A stretch of 64,000 nt of DNA from Geomonas sp. RF6 (GTDB lineage: Bacteria; Desulfobacterota; Desulfuromonadia; Geobacterales; Geobacteraceae). Below are positions 1 through 8,940 of the stretch, one piece after another (the first letter of the stretch is position 1; each line of letters begins with the position of its first letter). Both the position numbers and the translations under genes were made by a program. The notes below the pieces were generated by a model. The model made no database searches. It had not been told where the DNA came from and was given only the letters and a program-made list of their open reading frames with translations. The stretch spans positions 5,194,611-5,258,610 of the forward strand of contig NZ_CP087999.1 of assembly GCF_021044625.1 (NCBI RefSeq), read 5' to 3'.

Positions 1-89
1 CGGGCCCGGAACCAGCGAATCAGGTCCTCGGCGACAACGAGACAGCGGGGGTCATGCACCTTCGCGAAAATGGCTGTTTTTTTCATCAT
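1..89 (-). CDS. nadK: NAD kinase, N-terminal fragment (cut by window edge)
   Basis: The reverse strand from 89 reads MMKKTAIFAKVHDPRC and continues off the left edge, so only 29 codons are visible. The opening beta strand KTAIFAKVHDPR followed by a helix (VAEDLIRWF) matches the start of bacterial ATP-dependent NAD kinases, which make NADP from NAD in the cytoplasm. Two ATGs lie in tandem (89 and 86); AAAGGG just upstream could serve either. The gene is divergent from glgP. The catalytic GGDG motif lies outside the window, so the call rests on the N-terminus alone. Confidence 0.6.
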   Translation of the reverse strand, partial: MMKKTAIFAKVHDPRCLVVAEDLIRWFRA

Positions 90-112
90 GACCCTTTACT
101 TGCAATGTAAAC

Positions 113-142
113 TTGGATTTACTAGCATAGATACTGTATCAT
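113..142 (+). promoter_or_regulatory. candidate sigma70 promoter for glgP
   Basis: TTGGAT (113-118), an 18-bp spacer and TATCAT (137-142) lie about 90 bp before the glgP start, in the divergent nadK/glgP gap. Both boxes are imperfect matches to TTGACA/TATAAT, and no other convincing pair was seen. Confidence 0.35.
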
Positions 143-229
143 GTCCATGGTAAAGTCTTCGAAACATTTCCCCGCTGAAGGCCCGCAGATTCACCCCGCG
201 GCCTATCCCTCACAACACAAGGTGCACTC

Positions 230-2725
230 ATGACAGATGAGGAATTCGGCGTTAATGACCAGCTGGACAAGGTGATGGTCATCATCAAGTCCTTCCTGGA
301 ACACTTGGAGTATACCCTCGGGAAGGACAAGTACTCCGCGACGAAGTACGACAGCTTTAACGCCCTCGCCTACGCGGTCCGCGACCACCTGGTGGAGCGC
401 TGGCTCGACACGCAGCAGGCTTACTATAACCTCGACAACAAGAGGGTGTACTATCTCTCCATGGAGTTCCTCATGGGGCGCACCCTGGGTAACGCCCTCA
501 TCAACCTCGGGATCATGGATGACTTTCGCGAAGCCCTCTCCTCCCTTGGCCACGATTTCGACGAGATTCTGGGACAGGAGCAGGACGCAGGGCTCGGCAA
601 CGGTGGCCTGGGGCGACTTGCCGCCTGCTTCATCGACTCCCTCGCCACCATGGGCTTTCCCGCCTACGGCTACGGCATCCGCTACGAGTACGGGATCTTC
701 CGACAGAACATAGTCGACGGCGCCCAGGTGGAGATACCGGACAACTGGCTGCGCTACCGCAACCCCTGGGAGCTCGACCGCCAGGAGCACCTGCACACCG
801 TAAAGTTCTACGGGCGCGTCATCACCACCATAAACAAGAACGGGAAGCTCGTGCGCGAGTGGATCGACACCGAAGACGTCATGGCCATGGCGTACGACAC
901 GCCGATTCCCGGATACGACACCCACAACGTGAACACGCTCCGGCTCTGGAGCGCGAAGTCGAGCCGCGAGTTCGACCTCAAGTTCTTCAACGAGGGGAAC
1001 TACATCCGTGCCGTGGAAAAGAAGATGCAGACGGAGACGATCTCCAAGGTCCTCTACCCCGCGGACAACGTCATCGAGGGGAAGGAGCTGCGCTTCAAGC
1101 AGGAGTACTTCCTCGCCTCCGCCACGATCCACGACGTGATCTACCGCTTCAAGAAGAAGCACAAGGATATGAGCCTTCTGCCGGAGAAGGCGGCGATCCA
1201 GCTGAACGACACCCACCCTACCCTGGCGATCCCGGAGCTCATGCGCGTCCTTCTCGACATCGAGGATCTGGAGTGGGAGGATGCCTGGGAGATCACCAGG
1301 AAGACCTTCGCCTACACCAACCACACCATCCTGCCGGAAGCGCTGGAGCAGTGGCCGGTATGGTTCTTCGAGCAGATCCTGCCGCGCCACCTGCAGATCA
1401 TCTACGAGATCAACGAGCGCTTCATCAAGGAAGTCCGTTCCCGCTTCCCGGACGACCCGGCGCGCCTAGCGCGCATGTCGATCGTGGAGGAGCACTGGGA
1501 GCGGAAGATCAGGATGGCGCACCTCGCCATCGTGGGGAGCCACTCGGTGAACGGCGTCGCGAAGCTGCACACGGAGATCCTGAAAAACGACCTCTTCAGG
1601 GACTTCTACGAGATGTACCCGGAGCGCTTCAACAACAAGACAAACGGCATCACCCAGCGGCGCTGGCTGAAGATGGCGAACCCCCTCCTGTCGCAGCTTA
1701 TTACCGACTACATCGGCGACGGCTGGACAAAGGACCTGTACAAGCTCGACAGACTGAGGGACTTCTCCACCGATGCCGCGTTTGTGGAGCGCTGGCAGCA
1801 GGTGAAAAGGAGCAACAAGGAGGGTCTTGCCGCCTACATCCTGAAGCACAACGGCGTCACCGTCGACCCCGACTCCCTCTTCGACTGCCAGGTAAAGAGG
1901 ATCCACGAGTACAAGAGGCAGCTTTTGAACGTGCTGCACATCATCACGCTGTACAACCGCCTGAAGGAGAACCCGTCGCTCGACATCGTGCCGCGCACCT
2001 TCATCTTCGGCGGGAAGGCGGCGCCCGCCTATTTCATAGCGAAGCTGGTGATCCGCCTCATAAACGGCGTCGCCGCCGTGGTGAACAAGGACCCGGACGT
2101 GGCGGACCGCCTGAAGGTAGTCTTCCTCTCCAACTACAGCGTCTCGCTGGCGGAGAAGATCTTCCCCGCCTCCGACCTCTCCGAGCAGATCTCCACCGCC
2201 GGGACCGAAGCCTCCGGCACCGGAAACATGAAGTTCGCCCTGAACGGCGCCCTCACCATCGGGACGCTCGACGGCGCGAACATCGAGATCATGGAGGAGG
2301 TCGGCCGCGACAACATCTTCATCTTCGGCCTCACCGCCGACGAGGTCAGCGACCTGAAACGGCGCGGCTACAACCCGCGCGACTACTACAACGCCAACCC
2401 GGAGCTCAAGAAGACGCTCGATCTCATCTCCTCGGGATTCTTCTCCCCCGGCGCCCCCGATCTCTTTCGTCCCATCATCGAATCGCTGCTGAACCAGGGT
2501 GACAACTACATGCTCCTCGCAGACTACGCCTCCTACGTCGCCTGCCATCAGGAGGTGGCGCAGGTCTTCCGCGACCAGGCGGAGTGGGCACGGCGCGCCA
2601 TCCTCAACACGGCAGGGATGGGGCTCTTTTCCAGCGACCGCACCATCGACGAGTACGCCAGAGAGATATGGGGGATCAAGCCGGTGGATGTGCGACCAGT
2701 GGTCGACCGGCAACAGAGGCGCTGA
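230..2725 (+). CDS. glgP: glycogen/starch/maltodextrin phosphorylase
   Basis: This 831-aa protein has the full length of GT35 phosphorylases. These release glucose-1-phosphate from alpha-1,4-glucan ends in the cytoplasm using pyridoxal phosphate. Landmarks are [13 protein letters not shown] near residue 80, [14 protein letters not shown] near 125, and the PLP-lysine signature [14 protein letters not shown] near 661-674, whose lysine carries the cofactor. The start at 230 has AAGGTG upstream. The stop overlaps the rarA start by one base. Debranching enzyme and trehalohydrolase genes lie elsewhere in the window (36-40 kb), so glucan turnover genes are present but not clustered with glgP. Confidence 0.97.
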   Translation: MTDEEFGVNDQLDKVMVIIKSFLEHLEYTLGKDKYSATKYDSFNALAYAVRDHLVERWLDTQQAYYNLDNKRVYYLSMEFLMGRTLGNALINLGIMDDFREALSSLGHDFDEILGQEQDAGLGNGGLGRLAACFIDSLATMGFPAYGYGIRYEYGIFRQNIVDGAQVEIPDNWLRYRNPWELDRQEHLHTVKFYGRVITTINKNGKLVREWIDTEDVMAMAYDTPIPGYDTHNVNTLRLWSAKSSREFDLKFFNEGNYIRAVEKKMQTETISKVLYPADNVIEGKELRFKQEYFLASATIHDVIYRFKKKHKDMSLLPEKAAIQLNDTHPTLAIPELMRVLLDIEDLEWEDAWEITRKTFAYTNHTILPEALEQWPVWFFEQILPRHLQIIYEINERFIKEVRSRFPDDPARLARMSIVEEHWERKIRMAHLAIVGSHSVNGVAKLHTEILKNDLFRDFYEMYPERFNNKTNGITQRRWLKMANPLLSQLITDYIGDGWTKDLYKLDRLRDFSTDAAFVERWQQVKRSNKEGLAAYILKHNGVTVDPDSLFDCQVKRIHEYKRQLLNVLHIITLYNRLKENPSLDIVPRTFIFGGKAAPAYFIAKLVIRLINGVAAVVNKDPDVADRLKVVFLSNYSVSLAEKIFPASDLSEQISTAGTEASGTGNMKFALNGALTIGTLDGANIEIMEEVGRDNIFIFGLTADEVSDLKRRGYNPRDYYNANPELKKTLDLISSGFFSPGAPDLFRPIIESLLNQGDNYMLLADYASYVACHQEVAQVFRDQAEWARRAILNTAGMGLFSSDRTIDEYAREIWGIKPVDVRPVVDRQQRR

Positions 2726-4032
2726 TGACGGATCTTTTCAGCGCGCAGAGCGCCCAGGCCGCTCCTCTGGCAGAGAGGATGCGCCCCCGTACCATCTCCG
2801 AATACCTTGGCCAGACCCACCTTTTGGGGGAGGGGCGCCTGCTGCGCCGCCTCATCGAGACGGACCGGCTCACCTCCCTCATCTTCTGGGGCCCCCCCGG
2901 CAGCGGGAAGACGACCCTCGCCCGCATCATCGCCAACGCCACCGAGTCGCACTTCATCTTCTTCTCCGCCATCATGTCCGGCATAAAGGAGATCCGTGAA
3001 GTCGTGAAGGAGGCGCAGGATACGCTGCGCTACCACGGGCGGCGCACCATCCTCTTCGTGGACGAGATCCACCGCTTCAACAAGAGCCAGCAGGACGCCT
3101 TTCTCCCCTACGTCGAGCAGGGGACCTTCACCATCATCGGCGCCACGACGGAAAACCCCTCCTTCGAGGTCATCGCCCCCCTCCTCTCACGCTGCAAGGT
3201 CCTCGTGCTGCAACCGCTCACGGCGGAGGAAGTGGTGTCGATCCTGTCGCGTGCGCTGGAAGACACGGAGCGCGGCCTGGGGGAACTCGGTCTCGCTGCG
3301 GACCCCGACGCGCTCGCCTTCATCGCGGAGCAGGCAGGGGGGGACGCGCGGGTAGCGCTGAACACGCTGGAGACCGCCTCGCGGCTGGCACGGGAAGGGA
3401 CGATAACACTGGATCTGGCCCGGGAGGCGGTGCAGAAAAAACCCCTTCTGTATGACAAGGGGGGGGAGGAGCACTATAACGTCATCTCCGCCTTCATAAA
3501 GTCCTTGCGCGGCAGCGACCCGGACGCGGCGCTGTACTGGCTCGCCCGGATGCTGGAGGCGGGGGAGGATCCCATCTTCATCCTGCGACGCATGGTGATC
3601 TTTGCCTCCGAGGACGTGGGGAACGCCGACCCGCGTGGGCTGCAGATGGCGGTCACCGCGCTGCAGGGGTTCCAGCTGGTGGGGCTTCCGGAGGGAAGGA
3701 TCATCCTCGCCCAGGCGGTGACTTATCTTGCCACGGCGCCCAAGTCGAACGCGTCGTACCTGGGGATAGACGAGGCGCTCGCCGAGGTGCGCAAGAGCGG
3801 CGGGCTCCCGGTCCCGATGCATATCCGGAACGCCCCGACCCGCCTCATGAAGGAGCTCGACTACGGCAAGGGGTATCGCTACCCCCACGACTACGGCGGG
3901 TACGTCCCCCAGAGCTATCTTCCGGAGCAGCTCTCCGGCAGGAAGTTCTACGACCCCGCCGGTCACGGCTACGAGAAGAGCATCAGGGAGCGGATGGCAT
4001 GGCTTAAAGGGGAAAAGCCCGAGAAGGAATAG
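2725..4032 (+). CDS. rarA: replication-associated recombination protein A (AAA+ ATPase)
   Basis: This 435-aa protein belongs to the RarA/MgsA/WRNIP1 AAA+ family, which acts at stalled replication forks with single-strand DNA and SSB. It has the N-terminal PLAERMRPRTISEYLGQ, Walker A GPPGSGKTT near residue 55, Walker B/DEIHRFN near 112, sensor GATTENPSF, and the C-terminal oligomerisation region ending in PHDYGGYVPQSYLPE. I start at 2725 because the ATG overlaps the glgP stop (TGATG) and gives the family's usual N-terminus and length; an in-frame ATG inside glgP would add 47 residues of glgP shadow sequence. Coupling to glgP is probably incidental. Confidence 0.95.
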   Translation: MTDLFSAQSAQAAPLAERMRPRTISEYLGQTHLLGEGRLLRRLIETDRLTSLIFWGPPGSGKTTLARIIANATESHFIFFSAIMSGIKEIREVVKEAQDTLRYHGRRTILFVDEIHRFNKSQQDAFLPYVEQGTFTIIGATTENPSFEVIAPLLSRCKVLVLQPLTAEEVVSILSRALEDTERGLGELGLAADPDALAFIAEQAGGDARVALNTLETASRLAREGTITLDLAREAVQKKPLLYDKGGEEHYNVISAFIKSLRGSDPDAALYWLARMLEAGEDPIFILRRMVIFASEDVGNADPRGLQMAVTALQGFQLVGLPEGRIILAQAVTYLATAPKSNASYLGIDEALAEVRKSGGLPVPMHIRNAPTRLMKELDYGKGYRYPHDYGGYVPQSYLPEQLSGRKFYDPAGHGYEKSIRERMAWLKGEKPEKE

Positions 4033-4046
4033 GAAGAAGGCGGGAA

Positions 4047-4080
4047 CGCCAGCTCCTCCGGCTCCACGAAGGAGCTGGCG
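4047..4080 (+). terminator. hairpin after rarA
   Basis: CGCCAGCTCCT (4047-4057) and its exact complement (4070-4080) form an 11-bp stem with a 12-nt loop, 14 bp after the rarA stop. The tail ATCTTCCTTC is T-rich but not a clean T-run, so termination is likely but not certain. Confidence 0.55.
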
Positions 4081-4301
4081 ATCTTCCTTCACGCTCTCTC
4101 CGATCCCCAACGCCGCGCCTCCCCGATTCACCCCCCCCCCCGCCGCGCACTGCGCTGCCCCCCCCTCGAGAATCCCTCCGCGTCATCACCTGCCTGACAA
4201 ACGGGCATCCGCTATTTTATTCGGCACGGATGCAGAAGCCCCCACCACCCCCCTGGCTCGAGAGTGCACACCTCACGCGCATTTTATACGCCCCGCGTAG
4301 C

Positions 4302-4317
4302 TGGCATGCGAAGTGCT
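4302..4317 (+). promoter_or_regulatory. candidate sigma54 (-24/-12) promoter
   Basis: TGGCATGCGAAGTGCT keeps the invariant GG-N10-GC spacing of RpoN promoters and matches TGGCA at -24 and TGC at -12. It lies about 140 bp upstream of the ACT-domain gene on the same strand. No enhancer-binding-protein site was identified. Confidence 0.4.
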
Positions 4318-4458
4318 AGTGTCGCAGCGGCGCTAACAACGGGTTAAAGGTTTGCGTCCGAAAAGCCCGATCTTTCCCGACACCGTCTCCGCGAGGGGGC
4401 GCCAAAGATCACCGCAAGGGCACCGACATGTGACATAGCCGTCACAAAAGGAGAGAAA

Positions 4459-5061
4459 ATGCCGTCAGCACAATCATCATGCCCCCTCGAGAGCACCACC
4501 CCCCTCATGCACGGCGAAGCCCATTCACGCCTCGAACGCGTCCGGCTACGCCCCAACAGCTACTCCCTCACCCTCAGAGGGTACCTCACCACCGGTTGGG
4601 CCGGGAGGCTCGCCTCCGGGCTGGCGCAACACGGCATCAGCATCGTGAGGGGCGAGGCGGAACGCGACAGCTCCCACGTGTGGCACTCCTCGCTGGAGAT
4701 AACCTGCACCTCCCCGGGGGAGCAACCGTTCGGCATCGACTACGTGGCGCTGGCGCAAAAGGAGCTCCGCGCGCATCACAAGGGGAAGGGAATCGAGCTG
4801 AAGGACTTCCGGCTGGAGCCGCCGGCGCGGCATGGCGGCAGTATCTACCTGGAGATAAAGGCCGAAGACCGGATCGGCTTTCTCGGCGATCTCTTCGACT
4901 ACTTGAGCTTCAAGTGCCTCTTCCCTGTAAGGATGACGATAGAAACGCTCGGCACCACCGTCTCCGACCGGCTCCTGCTCAGGGGTGTCGCCGGCTCCAT
5001 CCCTTCCGATTCCGTGTACCACGGTCTGACCCGCGACCTGGAGGCCCTCACCAGAAGGTAG
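4459..5061 (+). CDS. ACT-domain protein of unknown role
   Basis: This 200-aa soluble protein looks like two degenerate ACT modules. The first is around residues 35-85 (YSLTLRGYLTTGWAGRLASG), with beta-alpha-beta spacing. The second, around 130-195, resembles the C-terminal ACT repeats of GlnD-type sensors (LEIKAEDRIGFLGDLFDYLS). ACT domains usually bind small metabolites such as amino acids. No catalytic domain is attached, so it may act as a stand-alone ligand sensor. AAGGAG precedes the ATG by 6 nt. It sits 118 bp before pfkA and behind a sigma54-like promoter, hinting at nitrogen- or carbon-linked control. Function is not established. Confidence 0.8.
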   Translation: MPSAQSSCPLESTTPLMHGEAHSRLERVRLRPNSYSLTLRGYLTTGWAGRLASGLAQHGISIVRGEAERDSSHVWHSSLEITCTSPGEQPFGIDYVALAQKELRAHHKGKGIELKDFRLEPPARHGGSIYLEIKAEDRIGFLGDLFDYLSFKCLFPVRMTIETLGTTVSDRLLLRGVAGSIPSDSVYHGLTRDLEALTRR

Positions 5062-5179
5062 CGTTACGGGAACATGCCCCGCAGTAGGCGCGTTTGAAAA
5101 TTCCACCGGTGATGCTATATTCAACCAAGGCCTTGTTTTGCCAGCATTTCTAACACCTTCACCAACCTCGGGAGTAGAA

Positions 5180-6139
5180 ATGAAAAGAATAGGCATTGTG
5201 ACCAGCGGCGGTGACTGTTCCGGTATGAACGCCGCCATCAGGAGCGCCACCCGCACCGCCCTCGGCATGGGGGTCCAGGTGGTCGGCTTCCGCAAGGGGT
5301 ACCTCGGGGTTCTGAAGGGGGATCACCTGGAAATGGGATCGAAGGAGGTGGCGGGGATCCTGCACCGCGGCGGCACCTTCCTGCAGTCGGCCAGGAGCGA
5401 TGAATTCCGCACGGAGGCCGGACGGGAAAAGGCGGTCCGGCGCATCCGTGAGATCGGAGTGGAAGGGCTCGTCATCATCGGCGGGGACGGGTCGCTCAAG
5501 GGCGCCCTCGCCCTGCACCGGCTGGGGGTGCCTGTGATCGGTATCCCGGCGAGCATTGACAACGACATCCCCTTCACAGACATGGCGCTCGGGGTGGACA
5601 CGGCGCTCAACAACATAATCTACGCGGTCGACTGCATAAAGGACACGGCAAGCTCGCACGACCGCGCCTTCGTCATAGAGGTCATGGGGAGAAATTCCGG
5701 CTACCTCGCCACGATGGCGGCGATCGCCACCGGTGCGGAGTACGCCATCATCCCGGAGGTGGAGGTCGATCTGGCAGAGCTTTGCAACCAGCTGCGCCAC
5801 CGCTACGAGGAGGGGCGCAGCAACGCCATCATCCTCATGGCGGAGGGGGCGGGCAAGGCGGAGAACATAGCGGAGACGATAAAGGACGCCATCGGCTTCG
5901 AGACGAGGGTCACCGTCCTCGGCCACTATCAGCGGGGGGGGGCACCGTCGTATTTCGACAGGATGATCGGCAGCCGCCTTGGAAACGTGGCCGCGAAGCT
6001 CCTCCTTGCGGGGGAGCGCGGCAAGATGGTGGGACTCAATTGCAGCGAGATAGTAGCTACCCCGCTGGAGAGCGTGGTGGTGAGCGAGAAGAGGCAGCAG
6101 GACGAGCTCTTCGGCCTTGCCGCGATACTCGGGGTGTAG
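5180..6139 (+). CDS. pfkA: ATP-dependent 6-phosphofructokinase
   Basis: This 319-aa protein matches bacterial PfkA in length. It phosphorylates fructose-6-phosphate in glycolysis. Visible motifs are the ATP-binding SGGDCSGMNAAIR (residues 9-21), GGDGS near 99-103, and the catalytic PASIDND near 123-129 with its two aspartates. Others are VEVMGRNSG and GGAPSYFDR. The glycine in GGDGS favours ATP rather than pyrophosphate as donor. The start at 5180 follows GGGAGTAGAA; an earlier in-frame ATG at 5138 would add 14 residues without a ribosome binding site. Confidence 0.95.
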   Translation: MKRIGIVTSGGDCSGMNAAIRSATRTALGMGVQVVGFRKGYLGVLKGDHLEMGSKEVAGILHRGGTFLQSARSDEFRTEAGREKAVRRIREIGVEGLVIIGGDGSLKGALALHRLGVPVIGIPASIDNDIPFTDMALGVDTALNNIIYAVDCIKDTASSHDRAFVIEVMGRNSGYLATMAAIATGAEYAIIPEVEVDLAELCNQLRHRYEEGRSNAIILMAEGAGKAENIAETIKDAIGFETRVTVLGHYQRGGAPSYFDRMIGSRLGNVAAKLLLAGERGKMVGLNCSEIVATPLESVVVSEKRQQDELFGLAAILGV

Positions 6140-6142
6140 CGG

Positions 6143-6595
6143 CTAGCGCATCCCCAGCCTGTCCCGCAGAAGCCCGAGGTACCTGTTCAGCGGGTGGCTG
6201 CGGGGAAGCTTGGCGATCACGGGGGGCTTCCGGGTTCCGATCTTGTTCAGGAGGGCCTTGATCTCGTCGTTGCCGCCGACGGACATGCCGTTACGCAGCG
6301 CCGTCAGCGCCTCCACCTTGCTTCCGGCGAGAAGGTGGATTTTGGCCATGTTCAGGAAGTGCGCCGGGTTTCCTGCATCAGCTTCCAGCGAGGCATTGCA
6401 AAGATCCATCCCCCGCTTCACCTGCCCGCGTTCCTTCGCTATACAGTAACCGAGGTACGAATACCAGGACCGGTCATCCTTCAGTTTGAGCGCACGCTCC
6501 AGCTTCGCCAAAGCCGCGGGGGTCTCCCCGATCGCCAGAGCAGCGACCGCCCCGTCAAACAACCTCTCCCCCTCGGCAGCAATAGCACTATCCAT
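6143..6595 (-). CDS. TPR-like protein
   Basis: This 150-aa cytoplasmic protein is built of helical pairs resembling tetratricopeptide repeats (LFDGAVAALAIGETPAALAK, then WYSYLGYCIAKERGQ and PAHFLNMAKIHLLAG). Such proteins mediate protein-protein contacts. The C-terminus is basic and proline-rich (KPPVIAKLPRSHPLNRYLG). The ATG at 6595 is preceded by GGAGGGGGAGCGGA; an upstream in-frame ATG at 6640 lacks a good site. It converges on pfkA with a gap of 3 bp and lies downstream of the HAD gene. Confidence 0.75.
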   Translation of the reverse strand: MDSAIAAEGERLFDGAVAALAIGETPAALAKLERALKLKDDRSWYSYLGYCIAKERGQVKRGMDLCNASLEADAGNPAHFLNMAKIHLLAGSKVEALTALRNGMSVGGNDEIKALLNKIGTRKPPVIAKLPRSHPLNRYLGLLRDRLGMR

Positions 6596-6700
6596 TCCGC
6601 TCCCCCTCCTGCACAGCCGTTTCATCACTATATCGCACAATGTGCAGTGCGCCGGATGAAATCTGCTGGCGAAGCAGCAGCCGGCACGAGCACTGCGTTG

Positions 6701-7330
6701 CTACCTTCCCAGCAGTGGAAGGAGGTCCAGATGCCGGTCTATTCTCGCCAGCGCGGGTATCGCCCCCCGGTACGCCACAAAGGGGACACCGGCCGAGTCG
6801 GCGGCGCGACGATCAAGATCGGAGTCGCCGACAAAGAGCGCCTCGGCAGGTTCCAGCGCGTAATGCTCCAGCACCTTGAAGAGGGGCTCCGGATGGGGCT
6901 TCGGGTTGGTGACGCGCGCGGCGGTCATGACGCAGCTGAAGTACCCGTCCAGCCCGAAGATCCCGAGAAGCGCCTCCATCGAGCTTGCCCGGTTGGTGCA
7001 GATGGCGAGCTCCACACTCCCCTTCAGCGCCTCCAGCGTCTCGCGCAGCCCCTCCTCCATGCGCATGAGGGGGAGGAGCTTCATGTAGTTGATGCTCGCG
7101 GCGTACTGCAGCGCCTGGGGAACGCGCGCGTCATCGCCGCGGAAGAGGTGGTCGAGAACGTCGCGACTGCAGTAGGTATGCAGCACCGTCATCGTTTCCA
7201 GATCGTTCCGGTCGAGGGGCGGCTTTCCGAACTGCTGCAGAATCTCACTGTAGAAGGCGAAGTTGGCCTCGAAGGAGTCGAACATCACCCCGTCGCAATC
7301 GTAAATCACAGCCTTTATCTGGTCCCGCAC
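6701..7330 (-). CDS. HAD-superfamily hydrolase, phosphoglycolate phosphatase-like
   Basis: The 209-aa protein carries the four HAD motifs. They are the nucleophile motif YDCDGVMFDS at residues 10-19, the threonine of ICTNRA near 110, the lysine of NPKPHPEP near 145, and the acidic GDSDLD near 168. The region after motif I forms a helical C1 cap as in beta-phosphoglucomutase/Gph relatives. These enzymes remove phosphate from small metabolites; the substrate cannot be read from sequence. It lies between the hairpin at 7351 and the TPR gene. Confidence 0.85.
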   Translation of the reverse strand: MRDQIKAVIYDCDGVMFDSFEANFAFYSEILQQFGKPPLDRNDLETMTVLHTYCSRDVLDHLFRGDDARVPQALQYAASINYMKLLPLMRMEEGLRETLEALKGSVELAICTNRASSMEALLGIFGLDGYFSCVMTAARVTNPKPHPEPLFKVLEHYALEPAEALFVGDSDLDRRAADSAGVPFVAYRGAIPALARIDRHLDLLPLLGR

Positions 7331-7350
7331 AGATCCTCCGGGATCTCAAG

Positions 7351-7403
7351 AAAAGGGGACAGGCTACTTTTATCTCTGAAAAGAAAGTGGCCTGTCCCCT
7401 TTT
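7351..7403 (-). terminator. long hairpin, likely bidirectional terminator
   Basis: A 20-bp stem with one G-T wobble (7351-7370 with 7384-7403) and a 13-nt loop has A4 at one foot and T5 at the other. The stem core is GGGGACAGGC. It sits directly after the HNH stop, so it should end the plsC-rnhA-HNH transcript and insulate the HAD gene. Confidence 0.75.
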
Positions 7404-7416
7404 TAACTGCACCGGC

Positions 7417-7713
7417 TCAGCCGGAAGCGTTGTTTTTCAGGTACTCTTCCCACTCGATGGGAAGCATGTGCTTCTTCTTGTTGTTGCATTCCTTGCAGCA
7501 GGGGACCACGTTGCCACGGGTGCTCTTCCCGCCGCGGATGACCGGGACGATGTGGTCCATGGAGAGCTCCCCTGCGGGAAAGGTCCCGCCGCACCAGTGA
7601 CACGATCCCCTGGCAATCCGGTTCTTCCACCACTGGGTTTTCCTGAGCTCCCGGGCCTTCTCACGCTCCCGCTTTATCTCCTGCTCTGAAACCTCGATTA
7701 TGAAGTAATCCAC
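7417..7713 (-). CDS. HNH endonuclease-domain protein
   Basis: This 98-aa protein has a compact HNH (beta-beta-alpha-metal) nuclease fold. A zinc-binding CHWCGG knuckle near residue 38 is followed by MDHIVPVIRGGKS near 51-63 with the histidine pair, then NVVPCCKECNNKKK with the second cysteine pair. The N-terminus is a charged helix. Small stand-alone HNH proteins occur in phages and in chromosomal restriction or repair contexts; no partner is seen. It follows rnhA by 27 bp on the same strand and probably shares its transcript. Confidence 0.85.
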   Translation of the reverse strand: MDYFIIEVSEQEIKREREKARELRKTQWWKNRIARGSCHWCGGTFPAGELSMDHIVPVIRGGKSTRGNVVPCCKECNNKKKHMLPIEWEEYLKNNASG

Positions 7714-7740
7714 TCTCTACCTTCTATACCGATCCGGCTG

Positions 7741-8202
7741 TCACCGGGCGCGAAGCTTCGTGGCGGCACTTCTGCGCACGGTGTCGATGGCGCAGCGGGC
7801 GAGCTCGTCGCAGCGTTCGTTCTCGTCGTGCCCGTTGTGGCCGCGCACCCAGACCCAGCGCACCTTGTGCTGGTTGCAAAGCTCCATCAGGCGCTCCCAG
7901 AGGTCGCGGTTCAGCACCGGCTCCTTCTTGCTGTTCACCCACCCCCGCCGCACCCATCCGGGAAGCCATTCCGTCATCCCCTTCACAAGGTACTGCGAAT
8001 CGGTGGTAATCGTCACTTCGCACGGCCGGTTCAGCGCCTCCAGCCCCTTTATGGCCGCGGTCAGTTCCATCCTGTTGTTGGTGGTCAACTCCTCGCCGCC
8101 GGAGATCTCCTTTTCCTTCTCTCCACAGCGCAGGATGGAGCCGTACCCCCCTACTCCGGGGTTACCGCTGCAGGCACCGTCACAGAATATTTCAACGTGC
8201 AT
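7741..8202 (-). CDS. rnhA: ribonuclease HI
   Basis: The 153-aa protein cleaves RNA in RNA-DNA hybrids with two metal ions. It shows the catalytic carboxylates in [12 protein letters not shown] (Asp near residue 7), NNRMELTAA (Glu near 45), [10 protein letters not shown] (Asp near 67) and ENERCDELA (Asp near 130), plus the basic region [13 protein letters not shown] start at 8202 because GGGAG lies 7 nt upstream and the next residues (HVEIFCDG) match the family start; an upstream ATG would add six residues. It overlaps the plsC 3' end by 11 bp. Confidence 0.95.
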   Translation of the reverse strand: MHVEIFCDGACSGNPGVGGYGSILRCGEKEKEISGGEELTTNNRMELTAAIKGLEALNRPCEVTITTDSQYLVKGMTEWLPGWVRRGWVNSKKEPVLNRDLWERLMELCNQHKVRWVWVRGHNGHDENERCDELARCAIDTVRRSAATKLRAR

Positions 8203-8839
8203 CCGAAATCTCCCTGCCAAGCAGTGTTGCTATCTCTCCCATGACGCGGTCCACGATCATCTGGTGCGTCTCCTTGCAGTCGGGGAGGAGGTAAAGGTCG
8301 TCGAAGTTCAACGGCTTTCCGAAGGCGACGCTCCCCTGTGCCCCGAAGGCGGGGAAGGGCCAGTGGTTCACTCCGCTGATGGCGGCGGGAACGACAACCG
8401 GCTTCGAGTCATAGATGATCTTCCCGACGCCGCGGTTACCCTTCCCGAGCTGCCCGTCCTTGTGCCTCGTCCCCTCCGGAAAGAGCATGACCTTGTGGTC
8501 GACGAGGAGCTCCTTGATCCTGTTCCCGGCGCGGATGTCCCTGCCGCGGCGGACAGGGAAGGCGCCCCAGGAGGAGTACACGGCCCCCATGAGCCGGTTT
8601 CGGAAGAGCTCTTCCTTCGCCGGAGCCCAGATCATCTGCATGGGGTGGTTGCGCAGCACGGCCCAGGGGAGAAAAACGGTATCGTAGGCGGAGATGTGGT
8701 TGCTGGCAATGAGGACGCCGCCGGATTTCGGGATGTTGTCGGCCCCGGAGACGCGGAAACGGTTTACTCTTGCGGCATAGACGCCGATTACGCGGGCGGA
8801 GAAGGTGACCCAGAAACGGCGCAGCAGTGAAACCTTCAA
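8192..8839 (-). CDS. plsC: 1-acyl-sn-glycerol-3-phosphate acyltransferase family protein
   Basis: This 215-aa protein has the PlsC acyltransferase motifs. They are NHISAYD (NHxxxxD catalytic pair) near residue 47, the substrate-binding [10 protein letters not shown] near 120, and [10 protein letters not shown] hydrophobic N-terminal segment ([17 protein letters not shown]) could anchor it to the inner membrane. The family transfers an acyl chain to lysophosphatidic acid during phospholipid synthesis; relatives act on other lysolipids, so the exact acceptor is open. It heads the plsC-rnhA-HNH operon. Confidence 0.88.
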   Translation of the reverse strand: MKVSLLRRFWVTFSARVIGVYAARVNRFRVSGADNIPKSGGVLIASNHISAYDTVFLPWAVLRNHPMQMIWAPAKEELFRNRLMGAVYSSWGAFPVRRGRDIRAGNRIKELLVDHKVMLFPEGTRHKDGQLGKGNRGVGKIIYDSKPVVVPAAISGVNHWPFPAFGAQGSVAFGKPLNFDDLYLLPDCKETHQMIVDRVMGEIATLLGREISDAR

Positions 8840-8940
8840 GAAGACCTCTTCGGGAGGGAAATGGCTACGGTTATCGGTTTATAGCATGAATGACGCGCGG
8901 CGGGCAACCCGTTTCCCGCGGCTCTACCGGGGACGGGAGC

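Larger units (their letters stand above)
4033..4458. other. intergenic region, C-rich, no gene
   Basis: These 426 bp separate rarA from the ACT-domain gene. They hold a hairpin (4047-4080), C-runs near 4129-4166 and a sigma54-like promoter (4302-4317). No ORF with a ribosome binding site or family resemblance was found. Confidence 0.6.

Noticed and set aside
203..2713. Long open frames on the reverse strand and in another forward frame across glgP (about 400-550 codons)
   Set aside because: They mirror a clear glycogen phosphorylase, have low-complexity Arg/Gly/Pro/His composition and no ribosome binding site; typical high-GC shadow frames.
7417..7713. Prophage remnant suggested by the HNH gene
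   Set aside because: No other phage gene is nearby and the gene is in line with plsC and rnhA.
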